This document shows positions 15,315-25,066 of a stretch of 64,000 bases of DNA, piece after piece; the first letter of the stretch is position 1; every line of letters begins with the position of its first letter. Position numbers and translations under genes: made by a program. The stretch is from Gemmatimonadota bacterium (lineage in GTDB: Bacteria; Gemmatimonadota; Gemmatimonadetes; Longimicrobiales; Gaopeijiaceae): NCBI GenBank assembly GCA_022823365.1, contig JAJDXG010000016.1, positions 62,001 through 126,000 of the forward strand, given 5' to 3'. The notes under the pieces are model-generated. The model was not told where the DNA came from and made no database searches. It was given only the letters and a program-made list of their open reading frames with translations.

Positions 15315-17741
15315 ATGAATGCACTCTCTGGCGCCACGGTCGTCCTGGGCGTCGCCCTGTTGGTCGGCGCAAACGGAAGCGGCCTGTTCACGGACGCCCC
15401 TCCCGCTCCGCCACCTCCCGCGGACTACGCGGCCGCCGTCCCCGACCTCCCCGCCGCCACCCTCACCGAGGTTGTGGCCCGGTACTGCCAGGTCTGCCAC
15501 AACGACGCCCTCCTGACCGGCAACATGACCCTGTCGGGCTTCCAGGTGGAAGCGGCCGCGCAGAAAGCCGAGACCGCGGAGCGCATGATCCGCAAGCTGC
15601 GTGCCGGCATGATGCCCCCGCCCGGCATGCCCCGTCCCGCCGGCGACACCCTGCTGGCCCTGGTCGAGACGCTCGAGACCACCATCGACGATGCCGCGCG
15701 CCGCAACCCCAACCCCGGTGGACGCACCTTCCAGCGCCTCAACCGGGCGGAATACGCGCAGTCGGTGAAGGATCTGCTCGGCCTCGACGTCGACGCCGGC
15801 GAGTACCTTCCCCTGGACACCAAGAGCGCCAACTTCGACAACATCGCCGACGTGCAGATGCTCTCGCCGACGCTGCTCGAGGCGTACCTCAACGCCGCCA
15901 GCGAGATCAGCCGGCTGGCGATCGGGGACCGCGAGGCCTCGCCGCGCGAGGTGGCCTACAAGGTCGAGAAGCGCGCGTCGCAGCTCGTCCATGTGGAAGG
16001 CACGCCCTACGGCTCGCGCGGCGGCATCGCCATCAACCATACCTTCCCGGCGGACGGGGAGTACGTGTTCTGGATGCAGTTCCACGGCGTGGGCGGCAGG
16101 GCGACCGGCGAGAAGATCGAGGTCTCCTTCGACGGCGAGCGGGTGGCCCTCCTGGACGTGAACCTGCGCGGCGGGACGGAGAACGAGCAGCAGGGCCGGG
16201 AGATGGTCACCGACCCGATCTTCGTGCGCGCCGGTCCCCGCCAGGTGTCCGCCTCGTTCGTGAGGACCTTCGAGGGGCCGGTGGAGGAAGTGCGCGCACC
16301 GCTCGGACGCGCCGTCAACAGCGGATGGCCCGACCTGGCGCTCACCACGGTGCCGCACCTGCGCGAGTTCGCGGTGCGTGGCCCCAACAACGTTACGGGC
16401 GTATCGGAGACGCCGAGCCGGGAGAAGATCTTCAGCTGCCGCCCGACCTCGCCTGAAGAGGCGCCAGGATGCGCCCGCAGCATCTTCTCGCGCCTGGCCT
16501 CCGAGGCCTACCGGCGGCCCGCCACCGACAGCGACATCGCGGACCTGATGGCTTTCTACGAGATCGGAGCCGAGGAGGGAGGTTTCGAACGCGGCATTCG
16601 CTTCGCGCTGCAGGCGCTCCTGGCCAGCCCCCACTTCGTATTCCGCTTCGAGGAACCGCCCGCGGGCACGCGCGCCGGCGAGCAATACGAGCTCGATGGC
16701 GCCGCGGTCGCCTCGCGGCTGTCCTTCTTCCTCTGGGGCTCTCCCCCGGATGAAGAGCTGATGGAGGCGGCCCGTCGCGGGAGGCTTGACGACGAAGATG
16801 AACTCGAGCGTCAGGTGCGGCGGATGCTGGCGGATCCCCGCTCCGAAGCACTCTCGACCCGCTTCGCATCGCAGTGGCTGCGCCTGCAGGACCTGGACAA
16901 GGTGGCGCCGGACATCTACACCTTCCCGTACTTCGATCTGACGCTGTCGGACGCGATGAGGCGCGAGACCGAACTCTTCTTCCAGAATCTGGTGCAAGAG
17001 GACCGCAGCCTGCTCGAAATTCTCACCGCGGACTACACCTTCGCGAACGAGCGGCTCGCCGCCCACTACGGCATTCCCGGCGTCGCCGGCAACAGCTTCC
17101 GGCGCGTCGCGTATCCGGACGGCCGCCGCAGTGGGCTCCTCGGACAGGGCAGCATCCTGATGCTCACCTCGATGGCGAACCGCACGTCGCCCGTGTTGCG
17201 GGGCAAGTGGGTCATGGAGGTGCTTCTGGACTCTCCGCCTCCGCCGCCTCCGCCCGATGTCCCCGCCCTTGAGGCCACCGAAGGCACGGAGGCGGGGAAG
17301 GTCCTGACCACGCGCGAGCGCATGGAGAAGCACCGCGCCAGCCCGGTGTGCCAGGCCTGTCACCAGTTCATGGATCCCATCGGCCTGGCGCTCGACAACT
17401 TCGACGTGACCGGGGAGTGGCGGGTGCGCGAGTACGGCATGCCGCTCGACACCCGGGGCACCTTCTACGACGGAACAACCGTGGCGAGCCCGGGCGACCT
17501 GCGCGACGTGCTGCTCAAGCGCCCCATCCCGATCGTGCGCGCCTTTGCCAAGAACCTGATGGCGTACGCGCTCGGGCGCCGCGTGATGCATTACGACCAG
17601 CCTGCGATCCGCGAAATCACGCGCGAGGCGGAGGCCAACGACTACCGGATGTCGTCGTTCATACTGGGCGTGGTCCAGAGCGACGCATTCTCCATGAAGC
17701 GTACGGATGCGCTCCTCACGGAGGAGACCTCATCCAACTGA
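15315..17741 (+). CDS. DUF1592-type di-heme exported protein, cassette copy 2
   Basis: The protein has 808 residues. The start ATG has GGAGG at 15303-15307, and the signal peptide covers about residues 5-25. Domain order is as in copy 1 (DUF1587, 1595, 1592, 1588, 1585). The heme sites are C58-QV-C61-H62 and C679-QA-C682-H683. Two conserved cysteines in FSCRPTSPEEAPGC suggest a disulfide. The gene starts what looks like a six-gene operon running to 26859, with the DUF1552 gene 31 bases downstream. It is probably a periplasmic redox protein of unknown substrate. Confidence 0.9.
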   Translation: MNALSGATVVLGVALLVGANGSGLFTDAPPAPPPPADYAAAVPDLPAATLTEVVARYCQVCHNDALLTGNMTLSGFQVEAAAQKAETAERMIRKLRAGMMPPPGMPRPAGDTLLALVETLETTIDDAARRNPNPGGRTFQRLNRAEYAQSVKDLLGLDVDAGEYLPLDTKSANFDNIADVQMLSPTLLEAYLNAASEISRLAIGDREASPREVAYKVEKRASQLVHVEGTPYGSRGGIAINHTFPADGEYVFWMQFHGVGGRATGEKIEVSFDGERVALLDVNLRGGTENEQQGREMVTDPIFVRAGPRQVSASFVRTFEGPVEEVRAPLGRAVNSGWPDLALTTVPHLREFAVRGPNNVTGVSETPSREKIFSCRPTSPEEAPGCARSIFSRLASEAYRRPATDSDIADLMAFYEIGAEEGGFERGIRFALQALLASPHFVFRFEEPPAGTRAGEQYELDGAAVASRLSFFLWGSPPDEELMEAARRGRLDDEDELERQVRRMLADPRSEALSTRFASQWLRLQDLDKVAPDIYTFPYFDLTLSDAMRRETELFFQNLVQEDRSLLEILTADYTFANERLAAHYGIPGVAGNSFRRVAYPDGRRSGLLGQGSILMLTSMANRTSPVLRGKWVMEVLLDSPPPPPPPDVPALEATEGTEAGKVLTTRERMEKHRASPVCQACHQFMDPIGLALDNFDVTGEWRVREYGMPLDTRGTFYDGTTVASPGDLRDVLLKRPIPIVRAFAKNLMAYALGRRVMHYDQPAIREITREAEANDYRMSSFILGVVQSDAFSMKRTDALLTEETSSN

Positions 17742-17772
17742 AGAAGGGCTGAACGTCCTGGGAGGCAAACTG

Positions 17773-19200
17773 ATGAACTTCCTCACCGGCAAACACATCC
17801 ACCGGCGTACTTTCCTGCGCGGGATGGGCGGATCCCTCGCGCTCCCGCTCCTGGACGCCATGGTGCCCGCGGGCGCGGGATGGGCCCGGGCTTCGGCCAA
17901 CCTGGAGAAGACGCGCTTCGTCGCCGTCGAGATCGTGCACGGCGCCTCGGGATGCACGGAGTGGGGCGCGACCCAGAACCTGTGGTCCCCCGCGAAGACC
18001 GGGCGTGACTTCGACCTGAGCCCCACGGCCATGAAGTCGCTCGCGCCCTTCCAGGACTACCTTACGATCGTCAGCAACACGGACGTGCGCATGGCGGACG
18101 CCTACACCTCGCCCGAGATCGGCGGGGATCACTTCCGCTCGAGCGCGACCTTCCTCACCCAGGCGCACGCGAAGCAGACCGAGGGATCGGACGTCTTCGT
18201 GGGAACCTCGATGGACCAGTTGTTCGCGCAGCGCTTCGGCCAGGAGACGCCGATTCCATCGATGCAGCTGTGCATCGAGAACGTGGATCAGGCGGGCGGA
18301 TGCGCCTACGGCTACGCCTGTGTGTACACCGACACGCTGAGCTGGGCCTCCCCCACCGAGCCGCTGCCGATGATCCGCGACCCGCGGGTGGCCTTCGACA
18401 TGCTCTTCGGAGCGGGCGGAACCCCCGAGGCGCGCGCCGAGCGCCGGCAGGCCAACCGCAGCATCCTGGACTGGATCGCGGGCGAGGTGGCCGAGCTGAG
18501 GATGGTGCTGGCCGGGGAGGACCGGGTGCGGCTGGAGCAGTACCTGGACAACGTGCGGGAGCTCGAGCGCCGCATCCAGATGATCGAGGAGCAGAACGCG
18601 AGCGGCGAAGAACGGGCTCTGCCGGAAGCCCCGGCGGGCGTCCCCGACTCCTTCACCGAGCACTTGCAGCTCATGTTCGATCTGCAGGTGCTGGCCTTCC
18701 AGACCGACATGACCCGGGTGTTCACCCTCAAGCTCTCGCGCGACGCCACCAACCGGGTGTATCCCGAGAGCGGGCTGGATCTGCCGTTCCACCCGACCTC
18801 GCACCACGGCAACAATCACGAGGAGATCCTCAAGTTCCAGCAGTTCAACGAGTTCTTCACGGGACAGATGCTGTACCTGCTGGAGAAGATGGACGAATCG
18901 ATGGACGGGGACGCGAGCCTGCTCGACCGCAGCATGGTGCTGTACGGATCGCCCATGGGCGACCCCAACGTCCACAACCACCGGCGGGTGCCCATGTTCC
19001 TCGCCGGCAAGGCCAACGGCCAGCTCGAGGGCAACCTGCACCTGCACGCACCCGACGACACGCCCATGGCCAACGTGATGCTCACCATGCTGCACAAGCT
19101 GGGGCTGGACGATCTGGAGGACTTCGGCGACAGCACCGGCGAATTCGCGCTGACGCTGCCCGCGGTGGCGGCCGCCGACGCAAGCAGCTCGAGCCGATAA
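17773..19200 (+). CDS. DUF1552 (HxxSHH) family protein, cassette copy 2
   Basis: The protein has 475 residues. The ATG at 17773 is preceded by GGAGG and gives the N-terminus MNFLTGKHI, which matches the paralogues. Tat signal RRTFLRG is at about 12-18. The HxxSHH motif is H340-P-T-S-H-H. The shared Cys patch (LCIENVDQ, then GGCAYGYAC) is present. The gene is 31 bases behind its DUF1592 partner and 67 bases ahead of the ankyrin gene. Confidence 0.9.
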   Translation: MNFLTGKHIHRRTFLRGMGGSLALPLLDAMVPAGAGWARASANLEKTRFVAVEIVHGASGCTEWGATQNLWSPAKTGRDFDLSPTAMKSLAPFQDYLTIVSNTDVRMADAYTSPEIGGDHFRSSATFLTQAHAKQTEGSDVFVGTSMDQLFAQRFGQETPIPSMQLCIENVDQAGGCAYGYACVYTDTLSWASPTEPLPMIRDPRVAFDMLFGAGGTPEARAERRQANRSILDWIAGEVAELRMVLAGEDRVRLEQYLDNVRELERRIQMIEEQNASGEERALPEAPAGVPDSFTEHLQLMFDLQVLAFQTDMTRVFTLKLSRDATNRVYPESGLDLPFHPTSHHGNNHEEILKFQQFNEFFTGQMLYLLEKMDESMDGDASLLDRSMVLYGSPMGDPNVHNHRRVPMFLAGKANGQLEGNLHLHAPDDTPMANVMLTMLHKLGLDDLEDFGDSTGEFALTLPAVAAADASSSSR

Positions 19201-19267
19201 GGCGGACGGCAGGGCGATTTGCCGAAACTCACGTATTCGAGGATATGACGCGCACACTGGAGAGACG

Positions 19268-21031
19268 ATGAGAGGGATGATGCGCGAAAAGGGAATGAAG
19301 GCGGGAGCAGGGAGAATCGATACCGGAAGGCCGGGGGCGCTTGTGGCCGCCCTGGCTTTGACGCTCCTGGTTTCGGCGGCGACGCCGCCGGACTCGCCGG
19401 TGGCGGACGCGGCCATGCGCGGCGATCAAGGGTCGGTGCGCGCGCTGCTGCAGCAGGGCGCGGATGTAAACGCCGCCCAGGGCGACGGCATGACCGCCCT
19501 CCACTGGGCGGCCGACCGCGGCGACCTCGAGATGGCGCGGATGCTCGTCTACGCGGGCGCCGGCCTGGAGGCGGTGACCCGCATGGCGGAGTACACGCCC
19601 CTGCACCTGGCCAGCCGTGCGGGCCACGGGGCGGTGGTGCGCGCGCTGCTCGAGGCGGGAAGCGACCCGGCGGCACCTACCGGCAGCGGCGGCGCCACTC
19701 CCCTGCACCTGGCGGCCGCCGCGGGTGATGCGGAAGCGGTTGCCGCGCTCATCGAGCACGGCGCCGACGTTGACGCGCGCGAGGAGCGGGCCGGGCAGAC
19801 GCCGCTCATCTTCGCCGCGGCGCAAAACCGGGTCGAGGCGATCCGGGCGCTGCTCGCGGGTGGGGCCGACCCGTCGCTCACCACCACGGTGGTGGACATG
19901 GTCGAGCTGGAGGAATCCCTCCGGGGCGGCGAACAGGACCGGGTGCGCCAGCAGATCAACGCGCAGCTCGCGGCCAGGGCGGCGCAGGAACAGAAGGAAG
20001 AGGGCGAAGAGGAAGAGAAGCCGGCCGAGGCCCCCAAACCCCTCTCCATGGGGCAGCAGGTGGGGCACATGGGCGGCATGACCGCGCTGTTGCACGCGGC
20101 GCGTCAGGGTCACGCCGGGGCCGTCGAGGCGCTCCTCGACGCAGGGAGCGACATCGACCAGATCAGCGCGGACGGGACCACGCCCATCTTCATCGCCGCC
20201 CTGAACGGCCACTACGACCTGGTCCTCGCGCTGCTGGAGCGCGGTGCCGACCCGAACCTGGCCAACCACGCCAACGGCACGCCGCTCTTCGCCACCATCA
20301 ACCAGCAGTGGATCCCGAAGACCGGGTACGCCCAGCCCAACGTTCACCTCCAGCAGAACGCCACCCACATGGAGGTCATGGAGGCTCTCCTGCGGGCGGG
20401 GGCCGACCCGAACGCGCGTCTCTCCAAGCGCCTCTGGTTCACCCAGTACGGCGGGAGCATCCTGAGCGTCAACATGATCGGGGCCACGCCCTTCTGGCGC
20501 GCCTCCTACGCGGCCGACGTCGAAGCGATGCGGTTGCTGGTGGCGTACGGGGCCGACCACCGCGTGCCGACGCAGAGGCCGCCTGCGCGCCGCCGCATCG
20601 CCTGGGACGAAGACCCGGGCGCGGACAAGTCGGGGATTCCCGCAGTGCCGGTCGGCGGCCCGGGGATTTATCCCATTCACGCGGCTTCCGGTGTCGGCTA
20701 CGGGCAGGGGTTCGCGGCCAACGCTCACCGCCACGCGCCCGACGGCTGGATGCCCGCGATGCGCTACCTGGTGGATGAGTTGGGGGCGGACGTGAACGTG
20801 CGTGATCACGACGCCTACAACGCGCTGCATCACGCGGCCTCGCGCGGAGACACCGAGATGATCCGCTTCCTGGTGGAGCGCGGCGCGGACGTGATGGCGA
20901 TCAGCCGCATCGGCCAGACGACCGCCGACATGGCTAACGGGCCCTACCAGCGCACCACGCCCTATCCGGATGCGATCGCGCTGCTGGAGTCGTTCGGTTC
21001 CCTGAACAACAACAACTGCCAGTCCTGCTGA
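19268..21031 (+). CDS. Exported ankyrin-repeat protein, cassette copy 2
   Basis: The protein has 587 residues. The start ATG at 19268 follows GGAGAG. A longer basic N-terminal region precedes the hydrophobic signal core (VAALALTLLVSAA), and the mature part begins near PPDSPVADAAM. About ten ankyrin units are broken by an acidic Glu-rich linker (about residues 230-255) and by the shared module IYPIHAASGVGYGQGF. The C-terminus is four Asn then CQSC. Copy 3 follows after only 31 bases, so readthrough is likely. Confidence 0.88.
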   Translation: MRGMMREKGMKAGAGRIDTGRPGALVAALALTLLVSAATPPDSPVADAAMRGDQGSVRALLQQGADVNAAQGDGMTALHWAADRGDLEMARMLVYAGAGLEAVTRMAEYTPLHLASRAGHGAVVRALLEAGSDPAAPTGSGGATPLHLAAAAGDAEAVAALIEHGADVDAREERAGQTPLIFAAAQNRVEAIRALLAGGADPSLTTTVVDMVELEESLRGGEQDRVRQQINAQLAARAAQEQKEEGEEEEKPAEAPKPLSMGQQVGHMGGMTALLHAARQGHAGAVEALLDAGSDIDQISADGTTPIFIAALNGHYDLVLALLERGADPNLANHANGTPLFATINQQWIPKTGYAQPNVHLQQNATHMEVMEALLRAGADPNARLSKRLWFTQYGGSILSVNMIGATPFWRASYAADVEAMRLLVAYGADHRVPTQRPPARRRIAWDEDPGADKSGIPAVPVGGPGIYPIHAASGVGYGQGFAANAHRHAPDGWMPAMRYLVDELGADVNVRDHDAYNALHHAASRGDTEMIRFLVERGADVMAISRIGQTTADMANGPYQRTTPYPDAIALLESFGSLNNNNCQSC

Positions 21032-21062
21032 AGACGCGGCGGCATCCAACGGGCGAAGCACG

Positions 21063-23552
21063 GTGAAAAACGTCACGACTGTCGGACTGCTGGGCCTGAT
21101 ATCGGTTGTACTGGGAACCTTCGGGGACCTCGACACGGTCACCGGGGTCGGTCCGGCCTCGGGCCGGGCCGTGGTGGACAGAGCCGGCTACGTGCCGACT
21201 TCGGGCTTTTCCCACGCCCCCATTGCGCCAGCGACCCTCACCGCCGTGGTGCAGCGCTATTGCCAGGTGTGCCACAACGATGCGCTCCTGACGGGCAACC
21301 TCTCGCTCGCCGGGTTCGACGTGGAGCAGGCCCCGTCGCGGCCCGAGACCGCGGAGAAGATGATCCTCAAGCTGCGTGCCGGGATGATGCCACCCCCCGG
21401 GATGCCCCGGCCCGTGGGCGACACCCTCGTGGCGCTGGTGGAGGAGCTGGAGGCGAGGATGGACGCGGCCGCGCGCGAGGCGCCCAACCCCGGCGGACGC
21501 ACCTTCCAGCGGCTCAACCAGGCCGAGTACGCGAGGTCGATCGAGGATCTTCTGAACCTGCGCATCGACGCCGGCGACTATCTGCCGCCCGATACCAAGA
21601 GCGCGAACTTCGACAACATCTCCGAGGCACAGCTGCTCTCGCCCACGCTCCTCGACGCGTACATGAACGCGGCCAACCAGATCAGCCGCCTGGCCATCGG
21701 CAACCCCGGCGCCCAGCCTGCCGAGCGGACCTACACGGTCTCCGGCTACGTCTCCCAGAACGAGCGGGTGCCGGGCGCGCCCTACGGCACCCGCGGCGGC
21801 GTGAGCGTCGTCCACCACTTCCCCGCGGACGGCACCTACCAGTTCCGCATCGTCTTCGAGCACACCACCACGGGGGAGGGCTTCTTCGGCCAGATCGCCC
21901 GCTTCGAGCAGCTCGAGGTCTCGATCAACGGCGAGCGGGTGGCGCTGCTGGACGTGGACCAGTGGATGCACATTTCCGATCCGGAAGGCATCTCCATGCG
22001 CACGGATCCGGTCTTCGTGCGCGCCGGACCGCAGCGGGTGACCGCGGCCTTCGTCAAGCGCACCGAGGGACCGGTGGAAGACCTCATGTCACCCCACGAA
22101 TGGTCGCTGGCGGACCGGCACACGGGCATCAGCGGCTACGGGCTGACGCTGCTTCCACACCTTCGGGACCTGGTGATCGGCGGACCCATCGACGCGTCAG
22201 GGGTCTCGGAGACCCCGAGCCGTCAACGGATCTTCACCTGCCGCCCCGAGGCGGCGGAGGAGAGCGAGAGCTGCGCGCGCAGCATCCTGACGGAGCTTGC
22301 CGGCAAGGCATACCGCCGTCCCCTGCTCGAGCGCGACATCGCGCCGCTCATGGCCTTCTACCGCACCGGAGAGGCGGAGGGGGGCTTCGAGGCGGGCATC
22401 GGGACCGCCCTGACGGCCATCCTGGCGAGTCCGCACTTCGTGTTCCGCATGGAGGAGGCGCCGGCCGACATCCAGCCGGGCGAGACGTTCCGGATCGGCG
22501 ACGTGGATCTGGCTTCGCGGCTGTCCTTCTTCCTCTGGGGTACGCCCCCGGACGACGAGCTCATGGCGCTGGCGCGGGAAGGCGCGCTTTCACGGGACCA
22601 GGTCCTGGAAGCGCAAGTGCGGCGCATGCTGGCCGATCCGCGCGCGGCTTCCCTGGGACCCCGGTTCGCGGGCCAGTGGCTGCGGCTGCAGGATCTGGAG
22701 TTGGTGCGTCCGGACCAGTTCTGGTTCCCCGATTACGACCAGCAGCTCGCCGACGCCATGCTGCGTGAAACCGAGCTGTTCTTCAACCACCTGGTCGAGG
22801 CAGACAGAAGCGTCCTCGATCTGTACGACGCCGACTACACCTTCGCGAACGAGCGCCTGGCGCGGCACTACGGCATCCCCGGAGTGCTGGGCAGCCAGTT
22901 CCGGCAGGTGGCGTATCCCGGCGCCGAACGGCGGGGCGTACTGGGTCACGGCAGCATCCTCACCCTCACTTCGGTGGCGAACCGGACCTCGCCCGTGTTG
23001 CGCGGCAAGTGGGTCATGGAAGTCCTTCTGGGGACGCCTCCGCCCCCTCCGCCCCCGGGCATCCCGGACCTCGAGGAAACCGAGGACTCGGAAGGCGGAC
23101 GCATGCTCACCACCCGGGAGCGCATGGAGAAGCACCGCGCCAACCCGGTGTGCAACGCCTGCCACCAGTTCATGGATCCCATCGGGCTGGCGCTGGACAA
23201 CTTCGACGTGACCGGCAGGTGGCGCATCCGCGAGCACGGCATGCCGCTCGACACGAGGGGCACCTTCTACGACGGCAGCACGGTCGCGAGCCCGGCCGAC
23301 CTGCGCGAGGCGCTCCTGCGGCGGCCGGAACCGCTCATTCGCACGTTCACGGCGAACCTGATGACCTACGCGCTGGGGCGCAGGACCGAGTACTACGATC
23401 AGCCCGCCATCCGCGCCATCGTGGCGGAGGCGGCGGAAGATGAATACAGAATGTCGTCCTTCATCGCGGGCGTGGTGAAGAGCGACGCCTTCAGATCCAA
23501 GAGGGTACCCGAGGCGCTGGCGGAGAGCGCCCCGCAGCCGCCCGAACGGTAG
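21063..23552 (+). CDS. DUF1592-type di-heme exported protein, cassette copy 3
   Basis: The protein has 829 residues and starts with GTG at 21063. The signal peptide MKNVTTVGLLGLISVVLG is followed by a linker and heme site C67-QV-C70-H71. The second heme site is C697-NA-C700-H701. The full DUF1587-1595-1592-1588-1585 set is visible, with the Pro-rich GTPPPPPPPG just before the second heme. It is about 20 residues longer than copy 2, mainly in the N-terminal linker and the carbohydrate-binding-like middle region. The gene continues the copy 2 operon. Confidence 0.9.
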   Translation: MKNVTTVGLLGLISVVLGTFGDLDTVTGVGPASGRAVVDRAGYVPTSGFSHAPIAPATLTAVVQRYCQVCHNDALLTGNLSLAGFDVEQAPSRPETAEKMILKLRAGMMPPPGMPRPVGDTLVALVEELEARMDAAAREAPNPGGRTFQRLNQAEYARSIEDLLNLRIDAGDYLPPDTKSANFDNISEAQLLSPTLLDAYMNAANQISRLAIGNPGAQPAERTYTVSGYVSQNERVPGAPYGTRGGVSVVHHFPADGTYQFRIVFEHTTTGEGFFGQIARFEQLEVSINGERVALLDVDQWMHISDPEGISMRTDPVFVRAGPQRVTAAFVKRTEGPVEDLMSPHEWSLADRHTGISGYGLTLLPHLRDLVIGGPIDASGVSETPSRQRIFTCRPEAAEESESCARSILTELAGKAYRRPLLERDIAPLMAFYRTGEAEGGFEAGIGTALTAILASPHFVFRMEEAPADIQPGETFRIGDVDLASRLSFFLWGTPPDDELMALAREGALSRDQVLEAQVRRMLADPRAASLGPRFAGQWLRLQDLELVRPDQFWFPDYDQQLADAMLRETELFFNHLVEADRSVLDLYDADYTFANERLARHYGIPGVLGSQFRQVAYPGAERRGVLGHGSILTLTSVANRTSPVLRGKWVMEVLLGTPPPPPPPGIPDLEETEDSEGGRMLTTRERMEKHRANPVCNACHQFMDPIGLALDNFDVTGRWRIREHGMPLDTRGTFYDGSTVASPADLREALLRRPEPLIRTFTANLMTYALGRRTEYYDQPAIRAIVAEAAEDEYRMSSFIAGVVKSDAFRSKRVPEALAESAPQPPER

Positions 23553-23632
23553 GCGCGGCGGCCGGGGATCAAAGACGAACCCGGCCGGCCGCCATCCCCG
23601 AGCGGCGACGAAACCATCCGAGGAGAGTGGAG

Positions 23633-25066
23633 ATGCACTTCATCACCGGGACACACATTCCCCGCCGTACCTTCCTGCGCGGGGCCGGCGCGACCGTCGC
23701 CCTGCCCTTCCTGGACGCCATGATCCCTGCGGGGAGCGTCTGGTCGCGGCGCGCGGCCGCCGAGCCCGCCACCCGCCTGGTGGCCATCGAGATGGTGCAC
23801 GGAGCGGCGGGATGCAACGAGTGGGGAGCCACCCAGTACCTGTGGTCTCCCGAGACGACCGGCCGCAACTTCGACCTCTCCCCCGGTTCGCTGCTTCCGC
23901 TGGAGCCCTACCGCGACCGTCTCACCATCATCAGCAATACCGACGTGCGGATGGCCGAGGCCAGGATGCCGCACGAGATCGGCGGCGACCACTTCCGCTC
24001 GAGCGCCGTCTTCCTGACACAGGCTCATCCCAGGCAGACACGGGGTTCGGACGTGTTCGCCGGCACCTCCATGGACCAGGTGCACGCGCAGCGCTTCGGG
24101 CAGGACACGCCCATCCCGTCGATGCAGCTCTGCATCGAGAACGTGGACCAGTCGGGGGGCTGCGCGTACGGCTACTCGTGCGTCTACACCGACACCATCA
24201 GCTGGGCCTCTTCCACCGAACCGCTCCCCATGATCCGGGATCCGCGCGTGGCGTTCGAGATGCTCTTCGGCGCGGGAGGAACGCCCGAGGAACGCGCCGC
24301 GCGCAGGCGAACGGACGGCAGCATCCTCGACTGGATCGCCGGAGAAGTGGCCTATCTCAGGCGGGCGCTTGCGCAGGACGACCAGCAACGCCTGGATCGT
24401 TACCTGGAGAACGTCCGCGAGCTGGAGCGGAGGATCGAGGGCATCGAGAACCGCAACACCAGCGGGGAGCCCCGCGAGTTGCCCGAGGCGCCGGCCGGAG
24501 TGCCGGACTCCTTCACCGAGCACATGCAGCTCATGTTCGACATCCAGGTGCTGGCCTTCGCGTCCGACGTCACGCGCGTGTTCTCCTTCAAGACCGGGCG
24601 CGATGCGTCTTCGCGGGTCTACACCGAGAGCGGCATCGACAAGGCTTTTCACCCGGCCTCGCACCACGGAGGGAACGAGGAGGCGATTCTCGACTTCGCC
24701 CGCATCAACACCTTCCAGGCGGGGCAGCTTCCGTATCTCCTGCAGAAGCTGGAAGAGACGACGGAGGGCGACGCCACGCTGCTCGACAAGACGATGGTCA
24801 TCTACGGTTCGCCGATGGCGGACGGGAACCTGCACAATCACCGCCGGTGCCCGCTCATCGTGCTGGGCGGCGCGAACGGACGCCATGAGGGCGGGCTTCA
24901 CCTGAAGGCTCCCGACGGCACCCCCATGGCCAACGTGATGCTGAGCATGCTGCACGCCCTGGGGCACGACGACAGGGACAGCTTCGGCGACAGCACGGGC
25001 GAGTTCCGGTTGAGCTACCCGGCAATGGCCGCCGAGGCTGCCGGCCGATCCAACCAGGGCCGCTGA
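23633..25066 (+). CDS. DUF1552 (HxxSHH) family protein, cassette copy 3
   Basis: The protein has 477 residues. I chose the ATG at 23633 over an in-frame GTG at 23627 because MHFITGTHI aligns with the starts of the two paralogues and GAGGAGAG sits upstream. Tat motif RRTFLRG, HxxSHH (H340-P-A-S-H-H) and the Cys patch (LCIENVDQ, then GGCAYGYSC) are all present. The stop shares one base with the start of the ankyrin gene (TGATG), the tightest coupling of the three copies. Confidence 0.9.
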   Translation: MHFITGTHIPRRTFLRGAGATVALPFLDAMIPAGSVWSRRAAAEPATRLVAIEMVHGAAGCNEWGATQYLWSPETTGRNFDLSPGSLLPLEPYRDRLTIISNTDVRMAEARMPHEIGGDHFRSSAVFLTQAHPRQTRGSDVFAGTSMDQVHAQRFGQDTPIPSMQLCIENVDQSGGCAYGYSCVYTDTISWASSTEPLPMIRDPRVAFEMLFGAGGTPEERAARRRTDGSILDWIAGEVAYLRRALAQDDQQRLDRYLENVRELERRIEGIENRNTSGEPRELPEAPAGVPDSFTEHMQLMFDIQVLAFASDVTRVFSFKTGRDASSRVYTESGIDKAFHPASHHGGNEEAILDFARINTFQAGQLPYLLQKLEETTEGDATLLDKTMVIYGSPMADGNLHNHRRCPLIVLGGANGRHEGGLHLKAPDGTPMANVMLSMLHALGHDDRDSFGDSTGEFRLSYPAMAAEAAGRSNQGR

